DNA of 64,000 bases from Vibrio sp. STUT-A11 (GTDB lineage Bacteria > Pseudomonadota > Gammaproteobacteria > Enterobacterales > Vibrionaceae), in the NCBI RefSeq assembly GCF_026000435.1, contig NZ_AP026763.1:2294001-2358000 (forward strand), read 5' to 3'. A program made the position numbers and the translations under genes. How positions within the stretch are numbered: position 1 is the first letter of the stretch; the number at the start of each line of letters is the position of its first letter. Shown here piece after piece: positions 36,001 to 45,118 of the stretch. The notes beneath the pieces are model-generated. The model had not been told where the DNA came from, searched no databases, and was given only the letters and a program-made list of their open reading frames with translations.

Positions 36001-36225
36001 GAAAATATCCCAGGAGAAAATGGTTAAGTACCGAATAAAACGGAGGGATTATAGAGTAAAGACGTGCGCAGCTAAAGAGAGGTTGAAGTGAGAAGTTAAA
36101 GATAGCTAGCGAGTTTAAGCGGTTTCTGACTGGAAGGCCTTTGTCGTCATCTGCAACCGACGACATTCGAATCATTAATAATGCTGATATAGAATGCCGC
36201 GGTCACAATGGTAATCCATTCTTTA

Positions 36226-36966
36226 TTAGCCGACTTTCTGCATTTCCTCAGAGCCTATCCTTTGCTGATCACGCGTAAAGAAAGCGTCCATCCAATGCAA
36301 AAAAAGAGCAGAATCGTTAGGCTTCTTCAACTGAGCAAACGCATCCTCATACTGACGCTCAGACAGCAGGTGTTGACGCTTTCTCACCAGTAGTTCGGTA
36401 AACTCGGAGCTGAATTCGGGATGACCTTGTACGGTTAAAATATGATTGTCTTTAACCAGCATGAAGTTAGGGCAAAAGTCATTGCCAGCGATAACACTCA
36501 TCTCTTTGGGTACAATCACCACTTGATCTTGATGGCTTACCAGCATACGTGCACTGTTAATGGCAAGATTCATCCATTTCTTAAGTGCCACGACTTTTAC
36601 CTCATAACTGCCCAAGCCCCAACCTTTCTCAGACTTTTTCACCACCCCACCAAGTGCTCTGGCAATTAACTGATGTCCGAAACAAATCCCGACCAGTGGC
36701 TTTCTTCTTGCTTCACAGCAACGGATCCAATCCGCTAAATCCAGAATCCATGGCAAATCATCATAAGCGTTGTGCACGCTACCAGTAATAATAAAACCGT
36801 GGCACTCATCAAAACTTGGTAACTCACCTTTTATCGCGTCAAAGTTTTGAAACGTCATCGCGTCATTCACGCTAGCAAAAGCGCTTTCAATCATATCTGC
36901 ATATTGGCCGTGGCCATCAGACAAAGGTGGATCGACATATCCGCAGGTTATTATCCCAATTTTCAT
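36226..36966 (-). CDS. class I glutamine amidotransferase-like protein
   Basis: A 246-residue GATase1 domain protein with an intact triad: Cys95 in GICFGHQ, and His182/Glu184 in QGHPEFS. It stands alone, as in GuaA-related free amidotransferases, and is not of the PuuD/C26 sequence type. It lies next to the polyamine cluster, which otherwise lacks a gamma-glutamyl-GABA hydrolase, so it may do that job; this is inference from context. It is divergent from puuC across 412 bp. Confidence 0.8.
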   Translation of the reverse strand: MKIGIITCGYVDPPLSDGHGQYADMIESAFASVNDAMTFQNFDAIKGELPSFDECHGFIITGSVHNAYDDLPWILDLADWIRCCEARRKPLVGICFGHQLIARALGGVVKKSEKGWGLGSYEVKVVALKKWMNLAINSARMLVSHQDQVVIVPKEMSVIAGNDFCPNFMLVKDNHILTVQGHPEFSSEFTELLVRKRQHLLSERQYEDAFAQLKKPNDSALFLHWMDAFFTRDQQRIGSEEMQKVG

Positions 36967-37378
36967 TATTCACCTATCATCCTTGAATTTACATTTCACT
37001 TGATTTTAAGCCTTTTGATCATCAAGCGGCGATACTTTTCATTCTAGTATCAAATCGTACGTCATCTATTCCATACCGTAATTCAATTAACGCACCCCAA
37101 TATTTAACAAGATAGACTAAATACGCAGTTTTTATATCTAAAAATCATAAAATACTGAACACTTTGTTGATTTCTCTACATTCACTATCTACGTTTTGAT
37201 TAGTTTATTTATCAAACCTTTCGTTCACTGCTATCAATTAGCTCGATTCAAGCACGATTTTTTAACTTTAACGCAATGGAGAGAAAACAGCGTTAAACCT
37301 TCTTTGCATATTTAATCGCTAAGTAGGTTCAGCACTTCATCAGAAATACAAAAACAGAAAAAGGAATAAGGACACAGA
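36967..37378. other. divergent intergenic region upstream of puuC
   Basis: There is no gene here. It is AT-rich. An imperfect inverted repeat GTTTTGAT-N10-ATCAAACC at 37193-37218 is the best operator candidate. AAGGA precedes the puuC start. Confidence 0.4.
37193..37218. promoter_or_regulatory. inverted repeat, possible operator of puuC or the amidotransferase
   Basis: GTTTTGAT and ATCAAACC are 7/8 complementary arms 10 bp apart, 160 bp before the puuC start. The binder is unknown; the linked PuuR-type regulator is the obvious candidate. Confidence 0.3.
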
Positions 37379-38866
37379 ATGGACACTACAAACTGGCATG
37401 ATAAAGCCACTGAGTTGAGATTTAACACACAAGCCTACATCAATGGAAAGCTCACTAACGCTATTAGCGATGATACCTTCGAGATTATTAACCCAGCAAC
37501 GGGCAAACACCTTGCTCACGTGGCGCGTTGCCGAGAGGAAGATGTCGAGATTGCGGTTAAAGCCGCGCGTGATGCTTTTCATTCCCGAGTCTGGGCAGGA
37601 CTGCCACCAGCGCAGCGCAAGACGGTATTACTCAACTACGCCAAACTTATCGAACAACATAAAGAACAGTTCGCTCTTCTGGAGTCTTTAGATATGGGGA
37701 AGCCCATTTCTGATGCAATGGGATACGATGCGCCAGCCACTGCTCGCTGCATACAATGGAACGCCGAAGCGATTGATAAAATTTACGATGAAGTCGCCCC
37801 CGTAACTGAAGAAGCACTCGCACTGGTGACAAGAGAGCCTTTAGGTGTCGTCGCTGCCATTGTTCCTTGGAACTTTCCTACCGTGATGGCGGCTTGGAAA
37901 ATTGGCCCGGCATTAGCCACTGGTAACTCAGTCATCATCAAACCATCGGAAAAATCGCCTCTCACCGCTATTTTACTCGCTGAATTAGCTTCTCAAGCCG
38001 GGATTCCCGACGGTGTGCTTCAAGTTCTGCCTGGCTTTGGTCATGAGGCAGGGCAAGCACTCGCGCTTCATCAAGACGTCGACTGCATTACTTTTACTGG
38101 CTCTACGGCTATCGGGAAGAAATTATTGACCTTTGCTGGTGAATCCAACCTCAAGCGAACCTTTATGGAGTGTGGTGGCAAGAGCCCTCATATTGTCCAT
38201 TACGATGTGAAAAACATTGAGAAAGCGGCTGCCACTGCAGCAAGTGCTATTTGCTATAACCAGGGGGAAGTCTGTACCGCTGGATCTCGTCTTTTGGTTC
38301 ACTCATCCATCAAAGATCAATTCATCGATCTATTAATGAAGAACATGGACAAATGGCAACCTGGCGATCCTCTTAACGACAGCTCACGTGTAGGCGCGAT
38401 TGTCGATAAAGCTCAGTTTGAACGGGTACTCGATTATATTGAGGTGGGCAAACAAGAAGGTGCAACACTTCGATTTGGTGGCCAACCCGTTCTTGAACAT
38501 ACAGGCGGCTACTTTATTCAGCCTGCTGTCTTCACAGACGTGACACCTGACATGCGTATATTCAAAGAAGAGATATTTGGTCCTGTACTTTGTGTGACGA
38601 CATTCGACACGATTGATGAAGCGATCGAGCTTGCCAACGACAGTGAATATGGCCTTGCTGCAGGCGTGTGGACTTCCGATATTTCCACTGCGGTAAAATG
38701 CTCGCGCACGCTAAGAGCCGGTACCGTATTTGTGAACAACTGGGACGGCGGAGATATGACAATGCCGTTTGGTGGATACAAGCAAAGTGGCAATGGCCGG
38801 GATAAGTCTTTACATGCATTAGACAAATACACTGAGGTCAAATCTACATGGATCGAACTTGACTAG
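37379..38866 (+). CDS. puuC: gamma-glutamyl-gamma-aminobutyraldehyde dehydrogenase (PuuC type)
   Basis: A 495-residue NAD(P)-dependent aldehyde dehydrogenase, the same length as E. coli PuuC. PWNFPTVMAAWKIGPALATG (about 162), FTGSTAIGKK (about 240), FMECGGKSPH (general base Glu, about 263) and catalytic Cys299 in QGEVCTAGSR are intact. It would oxidise the aldehyde from PuuB, or 4-aminobutyraldehyde from the aminotransferase, to the GABA level. It is convergent with puuR, sharing a terminator. Confidence 0.9.
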   Translation: MDTTNWHDKATELRFNTQAYINGKLTNAISDDTFEIINPATGKHLAHVARCREEDVEIAVKAARDAFHSRVWAGLPPAQRKTVLLNYAKLIEQHKEQFALLESLDMGKPISDAMGYDAPATARCIQWNAEAIDKIYDEVAPVTEEALALVTREPLGVVAAIVPWNFPTVMAAWKIGPALATGNSVIIKPSEKSPLTAILLAELASQAGIPDGVLQVLPGFGHEAGQALALHQDVDCITFTGSTAIGKKLLTFAGESNLKRTFMECGGKSPHIVHYDVKNIEKAAATAASAICYNQGEVCTAGSRLLVHSSIKDQFIDLLMKNMDKWQPGDPLNDSSRVGAIVDKAQFERVLDYIEVGKQEGATLRFGGQPVLEHTGGYFIQPAVFTDVTPDMRIFKEEIFGPVLCVTTFDTIDEAIELANDSEYGLAAGVWTSDISTAVKCSRTLRAGTVFVNNWDGGDMTMPFGGYKQSGNGRDKSLHALDKYTEVKSTWIELD

Positions 38867-38915
38867 TCTTTTTGTCTCATCACCGCATTCACCGTTACTA
38901 AAAATGCCCCGTGAT

Positions 38916-38948
38916 TAAAAATGGCCTCGTAACAGAGGCCATTGTTTT
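38916..38948. terminator. bidirectional terminator puuC / puuR
   Basis: AATGGCCTC-N6-GAGGCCATT flanked by A-rich and T-rich tracts between convergent genes. Confidence 0.88.
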
Positions 38949-38961
38949 CGAAAGCGAGTAT

Positions 38962-39516
38962 CTAAAACGTTGGTGGTGTCGAAGCGCTTATCAACTCACA
39001 CTCCACCTTGCCTTTATTGCGAAATCGGTGTGGCTTACGCGTCTCAAAATAGTAAGAATCACCGGCTTTCAGTACCTGAGTGCGACTGCCTACCGTGATC
39101 TCTATTTCTCCGCGAATCACCACGCCGCCTTCTTCACCTTCGTGCTGCATGAAATCAGTGCCGGTATCAGCACCTGGCGGGTAAACTTCATGCAATATGG
39201 CAAGTTTTCGACCTTCTCGTTTCGCACCCACTAACATCAGATTAATTTTGCCATCACCTAAATCCGTCATCTGTTCCGGACTAAAAAAGATGTCATCCTC
39301 GGATTCAACGTCTAAGGTAAAAAACTCGCCCATTGAGATGGGAATCGCTTCCAGTATCTTTTTTAGTGACCCGACAGACGGATTAACAAGATTCTGTTCA
39401 ATTTGAGAGATCATGGAGTTAGTCACGCCGCTTCTCTTCGCAAGCTCTCGTTGAGATAAACCACGCATGGTTCGGATCGTCTTAAGTTGCTTGCCTACAT
39501 CCATGTCTCTATCCAT
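38962..39516 (-). CDS. puuR: XRE-cupin transcriptional regulator, PuuR type
   Basis: A 184-residue repressor-like protein, the size of E. coli PuuR (185). The helix-turn-helix covers about residues 8-62 (GLSQRELAKRSGVTNSMISQ) and a C-terminal cupin covers about 105-175 (GEEGGVVIRGEIEITVGS). The last residues, SASTPPTF, match the E. coli SAHTPTTF tail. PuuR represses putrescine genes and responds to putrescine (established for E. coli). SD GGAGAG precedes the ATG. It is 30 bp downstream of potI and may be the last gene of the transport operon. Confidence 0.9.
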   Translation of the reverse strand: MDRDMDVGKQLKTIRTMRGLSQRELAKRSGVTNSMISQIEQNLVNPSVGSLKKILEAIPISMGEFFTLDVESEDDIFFSPEQMTDLGDGKINLMLVGAKREGRKLAILHEVYPPGADTGTDFMQHEGEEGGVVIRGEIEITVGSRTQVLKAGDSYYFETRKPHRFRNKGKVECELISASTPPTF

Positions 39517-39546
39517 GTATCTCTCCTAGTTTGTCAGCGAATGCCT

Positions 39547-40389
39547 CTACTGCTGGCTCATTTTCGCCTCTTGTAATCGCCGTTTCTCCGCTTTAGCGAG
39601 CACCCACCACGCAATAAAGGTGGCACAGGAGACAGCTAAAATAATCAACGTCGCGAGGGCATTAATTTTAGGACTAACGCCTAGTCTAACGCTGGAGAAT
39701 ACCACCATTGGTAGCGTTGTAGCACTCGGACCAGATACAAAACTTGCAATCACCAAGTCATCGAGTGATAACGTAAACGCCAGCAGCCAGCCTGCAACAA
39801 TAGCAGGAGCAATCGTTGGTAAGGTAATTTGCACAAAGACCTTCCAAGGCGGAGCCCCCAAATCCATCGCTGCCTCTTCGATTGAGCGATCAACCTCTTG
39901 TAACCTGGAGCTAACGACCACCGTAACGTATGCCGTGCAAAACGTAACATGTGCAATCCAGATAGTCATCATTCCGCGTTGATTAAATAAATCAAACACT
40001 TGCCCCATCGCAATGAAGAGTAACAGTAAAGACAGACCGGTGATCACTTCTGGCATCACCAACGGCGCCGTGATCATAAACGCGAATCCGGTTTCACCTC
40101 TAAATTTCCCGAAGCGATTCAGGACAAACGCCGCGATAGTACCCAGCACCACAGCGGCGCTGGCAGAGAGAAAACCAATTAACAAGCTCAGCTTTACCCC
40201 GCCCATTAATAAGTCATCGTCAAATAGCTCTGAATACCACTTAAAAGAAAACCCGGACCAAACGGTCACTAAGCGGTTTTCATTAAAAGAATAAATTATC
40301 AAAATCAAAATAGGTAAATAGAGAAAGGCAAAGCCTAATCCTAAAACCATCCACTTCCATTTATTGTTGTAAACTGGAATATCATTCAT
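39547..40389 (-). CDS. potI: putrescine ABC transporter permease PotI
   Basis: A 280-residue inner-membrane permease with six predicted helices and the binding-protein-dependent EAA loop (EEAAMDLGAPPWKVFVQITLP, about 170). It pairs with PotH. The start overlaps the potH stop by 4 bp. Confidence 0.93.
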   Translation of the reverse strand: MNDIPVYNNKWKWMVLGLGFAFLYLPILILIIYSFNENRLVTVWSGFSFKWYSELFDDDLLMGGVKLSLLIGFLSASAAVVLGTIAAFVLNRFGKFRGETGFAFMITAPLVMPEVITGLSLLLLFIAMGQVFDLFNQRGMMTIWIAHVTFCTAYVTVVVSSRLQEVDRSIEEAAMDLGAPPWKVFVQITLPTIAPAIVAGWLLAFTLSLDDLVIASFVSGPSATTLPMVVFSSVRLGVSPKINALATLIILAVSCATFIAWWVLAKAEKRRLQEAKMSQQ

Positions 40390-41303
40390 CCCTGTACCTC
40401 CAATTCACGTTTTTGGTAACGATGGAACCACAGAATTGGCACCATTAGTATCAGTAACATTGTGGTGGCGACAGCCGAGGCAACGGGCCAATCTCGGTTA
40501 TTGAAAAATTCTTGCCATAACACTTTACCTATCAGGATCGAATCCGGCCCGCCAAGCAGTTCAGGAATAACATACTCCCCAACTGCAGGAATAAAGACCA
40601 ACATGGAACCGGCGACAATACCCGCCCGAGTTAACGGTATTAACACACTAAACAATGTGGTGATTGGTTTAGCGCCTAAATCACTCGCGGCTTCTATCAG
40701 TGAATAATCCACTCGCATCAACGCGGTATACAAAGGCAGGACCATGAAAGGCAGATAGGTATACACAATGCCGATATATACGGCGACATCGGTGTGCAAT
40801 ATCTTTAATGGTTCATCAATCGCCCCAATGGTTAACAGTACGTTATTGAGTAATCCATTGTTTTTGAGGATACCTATCCAGGCATAAACTCGAATTAAGA
40901 AACTCGTCCATGAAGGCAGAATGATCAGCATCAGCAGGACGTTACGCGTTGAGGGTGTGGAATGCACGATAGCCCAGGCAATTGGAAAACCGACCACTAA
41001 ACACAGTAACGTTGAAATGAATGCGATACGTATCGATTCTAAATAGGAAGACACATACAAATCATCTTCCAGCAAGTATTCGTAGTTACCGATATTCAGC
41101 AGTAGCTGCAATTGCTGCTCGGCATAACTGAGCAGTTCAGAATAGGGAGGAATCGAGACCTGAGCCTCGGCGAAGCTGATCTTAAATACGATCAAAAATG
41201 GGAGTAAGAAGAACAGTAACAACCATCCATAAGGGACAGCAAGCAGTAAGCACTTGGGCGTGGGTATGACACGCCAGATATCGAGTTTGGCTTTCTTTAT
41301 CAT
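40386..41303 (-). CDS. potH: putrescine ABC transporter permease PotH
   Basis: A 305-residue permease with six predicted helices and EAA loop IEAASDLGAKPITTLFSVLI (about 205). RVYAWIGILKNNGLLN is a typical PotH segment. The 4-bp overlaps with potG and potI indicate coupled translation. Confidence 0.93.
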   Translation of the reverse strand: MIKKAKLDIWRVIPTPKCLLLAVPYGWLLLFFLLPFLIVFKISFAEAQVSIPPYSELLSYAEQQLQLLLNIGNYEYLLEDDLYVSSYLESIRIAFISTLLCLVVGFPIAWAIVHSTPSTRNVLLMLIILPSWTSFLIRVYAWIGILKNNGLLNNVLLTIGAIDEPLKILHTDVAVYIGIVYTYLPFMVLPLYTALMRVDYSLIEAASDLGAKPITTLFSVLIPLTRAGIVAGSMLVFIPAVGEYVIPELLGGPDSILIGKVLWQEFFNNRDWPVASAVATTMLLILMVPILWFHRYQKRELEVQG

Positions 41304-42442
41304 ATTTTAAGTACCACGCAGCTTTCCATTTCCCAACTTAGCGTGACCTTCTGTTCCCACGTCGGCATGTCTTTTCTCAAGCGAGTGGTATTTTGTAAGG
41401 TTGCCGTGACTAATTTTCCAGAAGGTAAACGCACGTGGTAGATAGATTGATTACCCATATAGGCAATATCTTCAACGATCCCTGTGCAGCTGTTGACCGA
41501 ATGATTGCTATGTGTGCTCAACGCCATTTTCTCTGGCCTAACCGCAATCATCACGGGAACCCCTGTCACACCAGAAATGCCTTCATTAATACAAATCGGG
41601 TGTTCAAGCTCTTGACTGCGCACGGTGCAACTATCGTTTTGATTATTTTCCAATATGCCTTCAAAGATATTTACCGTGCCGACAAACTTGGCAGAGAATT
41701 TCGAATTCGGGTGTTCATAGATCGATTCTGGAGAGCCAATTTGCACAAACTGACCTTTATTCATAATCGCCATTCGACTGGCCATGGTCATGGCTTCTTC
41801 TTGATCGTGGGTCACCATCACACAAGTCACCCCCACACGCTCTAAGATATCCACCACTTCGAGTTGCATTTTTTCTCTTAAGTTTTTATCTAAAGCGCCC
41901 ATTGGTTCATCCAGAAGCAGCAGTTTTGGCTTTTTCGCTAAACTACGAGCCAGTGCAACACGCTGTTTCTGACCACCAGAAAGTTGATGAGGTTTGCGTT
42001 TGGCATAGTCAGACATATGGACCAGCTCTAGCATCTGTTTGACGGTTTGATTGATTTCTTGGCGTGACATGCCGTCCTGCTTTAAACCAAATGCAATATT
42101 GTCTGCAACGGTCATATGAGGAAACAGCGCATAGGATTGGAACATCATATTGACCGGGCGACGATACGGAGGTATCTCGGCAAGATCTTCTCCATCTAAA
42201 ATAATCTGCCCTGCTGAAGGTTGCTCGAAGCCAGCAAGCATTCTCAGCAACGTTGATTTTCCACAGCCCGATGCGCCAAGCAGGGCAAACAGTTCACCTT
42301 GATTGATCGTCAAATCCAAACCATCAACGGCGACGTGACCATCAAAGCTTTTGGTGAGACCTTTGATTTCTAATAAGGGTTTTGGCGGGTTAGAATCCAC
42401 ATGCATATGAGGAACATCATTACAAATTGACATCACTGTCAT
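41300..42442 (-). CDS. potG: putrescine ABC transporter ATPase PotG
   Basis: A 380-residue ATPase (E. coli PotG about 377). Walker A GASGCGKSTLLRMLAGFE (about 50), signature LSGGQKQRVALARSLA (about 147) and Walker B LLLLDEPMGALD are present, with a C-terminal TOBE domain. I chose the ATG at 42442 because GGAG lies 6 bp upstream; the ATG at 42454 abuts a strong hairpin and has no ribosome site. Confidence 0.94.
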   Translation of the reverse strand: MTVMSICNDVPHMHVDSNPPKPLLEIKGLTKSFDGHVAVDGLDLTINQGELFALLGASGCGKSTLLRMLAGFEQPSAGQIILDGEDLAEIPPYRRPVNMMFQSYALFPHMTVADNIAFGLKQDGMSRQEINQTVKQMLELVHMSDYAKRKPHQLSGGQKQRVALARSLAKKPKLLLLDEPMGALDKNLREKMQLEVVDILERVGVTCVMVTHDQEEAMTMASRMAIMNKGQFVQIGSPESIYEHPNSKFSAKFVGTVNIFEGILENNQNDSCTVRSQELEHPICINEGISGVTGVPVMIAVRPEKMALSTHSNHSVNSCTGIVEDIAYMGNQSIYHVRLPSGKLVTATLQNTTRLRKDMPTWEQKVTLSWEMESCVVLKI

Positions 42443-42455
42443 GGCACTCTCCATA

Positions 42456-42483
42456 AAAGAGGCGACCCTAGGGTCACCTCTTT
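42456..42483 (-). terminator. potF-potG intercistronic hairpin (attenuator or mRNA stabiliser)
   Basis: On the minus strand, AAAGAGG-T-GACCC and GGGTC-G-CCTCTTT form a 12-pair stem with one mismatch, followed by TTTT. It lies between the potF stop and the potG start, where many ABC operons have such hairpins to raise the level of the binding protein. Confidence 0.7.
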
Positions 42484-42491
42484 GTCTCTAT

Positions 42492-43601
42492 CTAGTTTTT
42501 AACAAAATCTGTCCACGCACGAGTCATCGCACGAGCGGTTTTATGAGGTAACATTTTCGCGCTGTAGAGCTTCTCTTGTGTTTCCTCACTAGGGTAGATG
42601 CCTGGATCATCCAGAATCTCACTATCAATGAACTCACGCGAAGGTGGGTTTGGATTCGCGTACCAAACGTAGTTACTGATTTCTGCGATAACTTCAGGTC
42701 TTAGCAGGAAGTTAATGAAAAGGTGGGCATTTTCTGGATGCTTAGCATCTTTAGGAATGGCCATCAAATCAAACCAAGCTAAAGCGCCCTCTTTCGGAAT
42801 TGAGTAAGCAATCTCAACACCGTTATCCGCTTCTGCCGCACGATCTGCCGCTTGAAGAACATCTCCGGACCAACCGATGGCGACACAAATGTCTCCATTG
42901 GCTAAGTCATTAATGTATTGCGAAGAGTGGAAGTAAGTGACATAGGGACGGACAGTTTTGAGTAACTCAAGCGCATCTTTTTTGTAGTCATTCGGATCCG
43001 TACTATTAGGATCTTTGCCAATGTAGTTAAGTGATGCCGCCATGATCTCTGATGGCGCATTCAAAAAGCCCACACCACATTTCGCCAGTTTTTCCATGTT
43101 CTCTGGTTTAAAGACTAAATCCCAGCTGTTGACCGGAGCATCTTCTCCAAGTGCCGCTTTGACCTTCTCGACGTTGTAGCCAATGCCTGTCGTGCCCCAA
43201 AGGTACGGCACCGAATAAGCATTTTCAGGGTCGACGGTCTCTGACAAAATTCCCATCAGTTTCGGGTCCAGGTTTTTATAGTTGCTCAGCTTTTCTTTAT
43301 CCAACTCCTGAAAAGCGCCAGCTTTTACCTGTCTGCCCAAAAAGTCATTACTCGGTACAATAATGTCGAAGCCAGTGTTACCTGACAGAACTTTTGCTTC
43401 CAGAACTTCATTAGAATCAAAAACATCGTAGACAACCTTAATGCCCGTTTCCTGCTCAAATTTAGCGATGGTATCTTCAGCAATATAGTCAGACCAGTTA
43501 TAGATATTGAGTACTTTGTCTTCCGCAGCAATTGATGTTAACGGGGCTAACCCAAGAGTCATCCCCAACGCTACCCCACAATAAACCTTCATTTTCTCCA
43601 T
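42492..43601 (-). CDS. potF: periplasmic putrescine-binding protein PotF
   Basis: A 369-residue exported protein, E. coli PotF being 370. A signal peptide is visible (KVYCGVALGMTLGLAPLTSIAA), cleaved before EDKVLNIYNWSDYI. VYDVFDSNEVLEAKVLSG and VPYLWGTTGIGYN are PotF/SpuD landmarks near the ligand site. GGAG six bases before the ATG at 43601 decides the start; the ATG at 43613 has AAGGA with no spacing. It feeds PotGHI. Confidence 0.94.
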   Translation of the reverse strand: MEKMKVYCGVALGMTLGLAPLTSIAAEDKVLNIYNWSDYIAEDTIAKFEQETGIKVVYDVFDSNEVLEAKVLSGNTGFDIIVPSNDFLGRQVKAGAFQELDKEKLSNYKNLDPKLMGILSETVDPENAYSVPYLWGTTGIGYNVEKVKAALGEDAPVNSWDLVFKPENMEKLAKCGVGFLNAPSEIMAASLNYIGKDPNSTDPNDYKKDALELLKTVRPYVTYFHSSQYINDLANGDICVAIGWSGDVLQAADRAAEADNGVEIAYSIPKEGALAWFDLMAIPKDAKHPENAHLFINFLLRPEVIAEISNYVWYANPNPPSREFIDSEILDDPGIYPSEETQEKLYSAKMLPHKTARAMTRAWTDFVKN

Positions 43602-43645
43602 TTGGATCTCCATTCCTTGGTGAGTTTTGGTATTGTTCTCGTCGG

Positions 43646-44995
43646 CTACTGCTGAACGTCGGCGAGCGTGTTATCTAAAGCCAGTTTTGCAAGTGCAACT
43701 AATTCGTCTATTTCTGATTTCGTGATGATCAGTGGTGGTGAACAGATCATTGAGTCTCCTACGGCTCTCAATACCACGCCACTGTTAAAGCAATGGTCGC
43801 GACATCGAGTACCCACATCTAACTCTTTATCGAATCGTTGTTTGGTTTGTTTGTCCTTCACAAGCTCAATTGCACCGACCAGACCAACGCTACGCGCTTC
43901 ACCAACCATTGGGTGCTCAGCGAGCTCTGCCCAGCGTTTGGCAAAATATGGACCGGTCTCTTCTCGTACTTGATTAACAACGCTGAGACGTTGCATCTCT
44001 TTAATGTTGGCGATGGCAACCGCACAAGAAGCAGGATGACCTGAGTAAGTAAAACCGTGTGCGAATTCCGTATCTGCATCGGTGAGTACTTTGGCAACAT
44101 GATCACGAACCATCACACCACCTAGCGGCAGGTAACCTGATGTGATGCCTTTAGCCATACACATAAGATCTGGCTTTATGTTGAAGGTCTGACTTGCGAA
44201 CCATTCGCCAGTGCGGCCAAAGCCACAAATCACTTCATCAACAATCAATAGAATTTCATATTTGTCACAAATACGTTGGATTTCAGGCCAGTAGCTCGAT
44301 GGCGGAATAATCACGCCACCAGCACCTTGAATAGGCTCTGCAATAAAAGCAGCGACATTTTCTTCACCAAGCTCCAGAATCTTCTCTTCTAGCTGCCTTG
44401 CGCGCTCTAAACCAAATTCGGTTTCATCGACGCCATTTCCTTCACCAAAATAGTAAGGTTGATCGATATGCACGATGTTAGGCAAAGGAAGACCACCTTG
44501 CGCATGCATCGCAGACATGCCACCGAGACTTGCCCCCGCCATAGTGCTGCCGTGGTAAGCATTTTTACGGCTGATGATGGTTTGCTTTTGCGGTTTACCA
44601 AGGCTACTCCAGTAGTGACGAACCATTCTCACTACCGTGTCATTACACTCAGAACCTGACCCCGTATAGAACACATGGTTCATGCCTTCTGGCGTGACCT
44701 CCGCCAGTAAAGTAGAAAGCTCTACCGCTGGTGGGTGTGCGGTTTGGAAAAACAAATTGTAGTACGGCAATTCTTGCATTTGCTTTGTCGCGGCATCAAT
44801 AAGAGGCTGACAGCTGTAGCCCATATTCACACACCATAAGCCCGCCATACCGTCGAGGATCTTGTTGTCATCCTCGTCATAGATGTAAACCCCTTCCGCG
44901 CGCTTAATAATGCGAGAACCTTTGTCATTTAACGCCTTGAAGTTAGTAAAAGGGTGCAAGCAATGTGCACTATCTTGCTCAATCCATTTAGACAT
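43646..44995 (-). CDS. spuC: putrescine aminotransferase, SpuC type (class III)
   Basis: A 449-residue PLP enzyme. LDGMAGLWCVNMGY (about 48-61), the PLP region FYTGSGSECNDTVVRM and the acidic IVDEVICGFGRTG followed by MAKGITSGYLPLGG (Schiff-base Lys about 285) identify a class III aminotransferase like Pseudomonas SpuC. It would transfer the amino group of putrescine, and perhaps other diamines, to pyruvate, giving 4-aminobutyraldehyde. It lies 44 bp upstream of potF, in the same direction. Confidence 0.88.
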   Translation of the reverse strand: MSKWIEQDSAHCLHPFTNFKALNDKGSRIIKRAEGVYIYDEDDNKILDGMAGLWCVNMGYSCQPLIDAATKQMQELPYYNLFFQTAHPPAVELSTLLAEVTPEGMNHVFYTGSGSECNDTVVRMVRHYWSSLGKPQKQTIISRKNAYHGSTMAGASLGGMSAMHAQGGLPLPNIVHIDQPYYFGEGNGVDETEFGLERARQLEEKILELGEENVAAFIAEPIQGAGGVIIPPSSYWPEIQRICDKYEILLIVDEVICGFGRTGEWFASQTFNIKPDLMCMAKGITSGYLPLGGVMVRDHVAKVLTDADTEFAHGFTYSGHPASCAVAIANIKEMQRLSVVNQVREETGPYFAKRWAELAEHPMVGEARSVGLVGAIELVKDKQTKQRFDKELDVGTRCRDHCFNSGVVLRAVGDSMICSPPLIITKSEIDELVALAKLALDNTLADVQQ

Positions 44996-45118
44996 AGTTT
45001 CATTCCATGGTTGATTAATAACGTGAGCACTACTTTCCCTTTATCCGCAAAGATAAATGGTTCGACGGTAACGTTCGCACTAGGAGAAAGTAGCTTTCAC
45101 TTGATAATTAAGTTTGAC

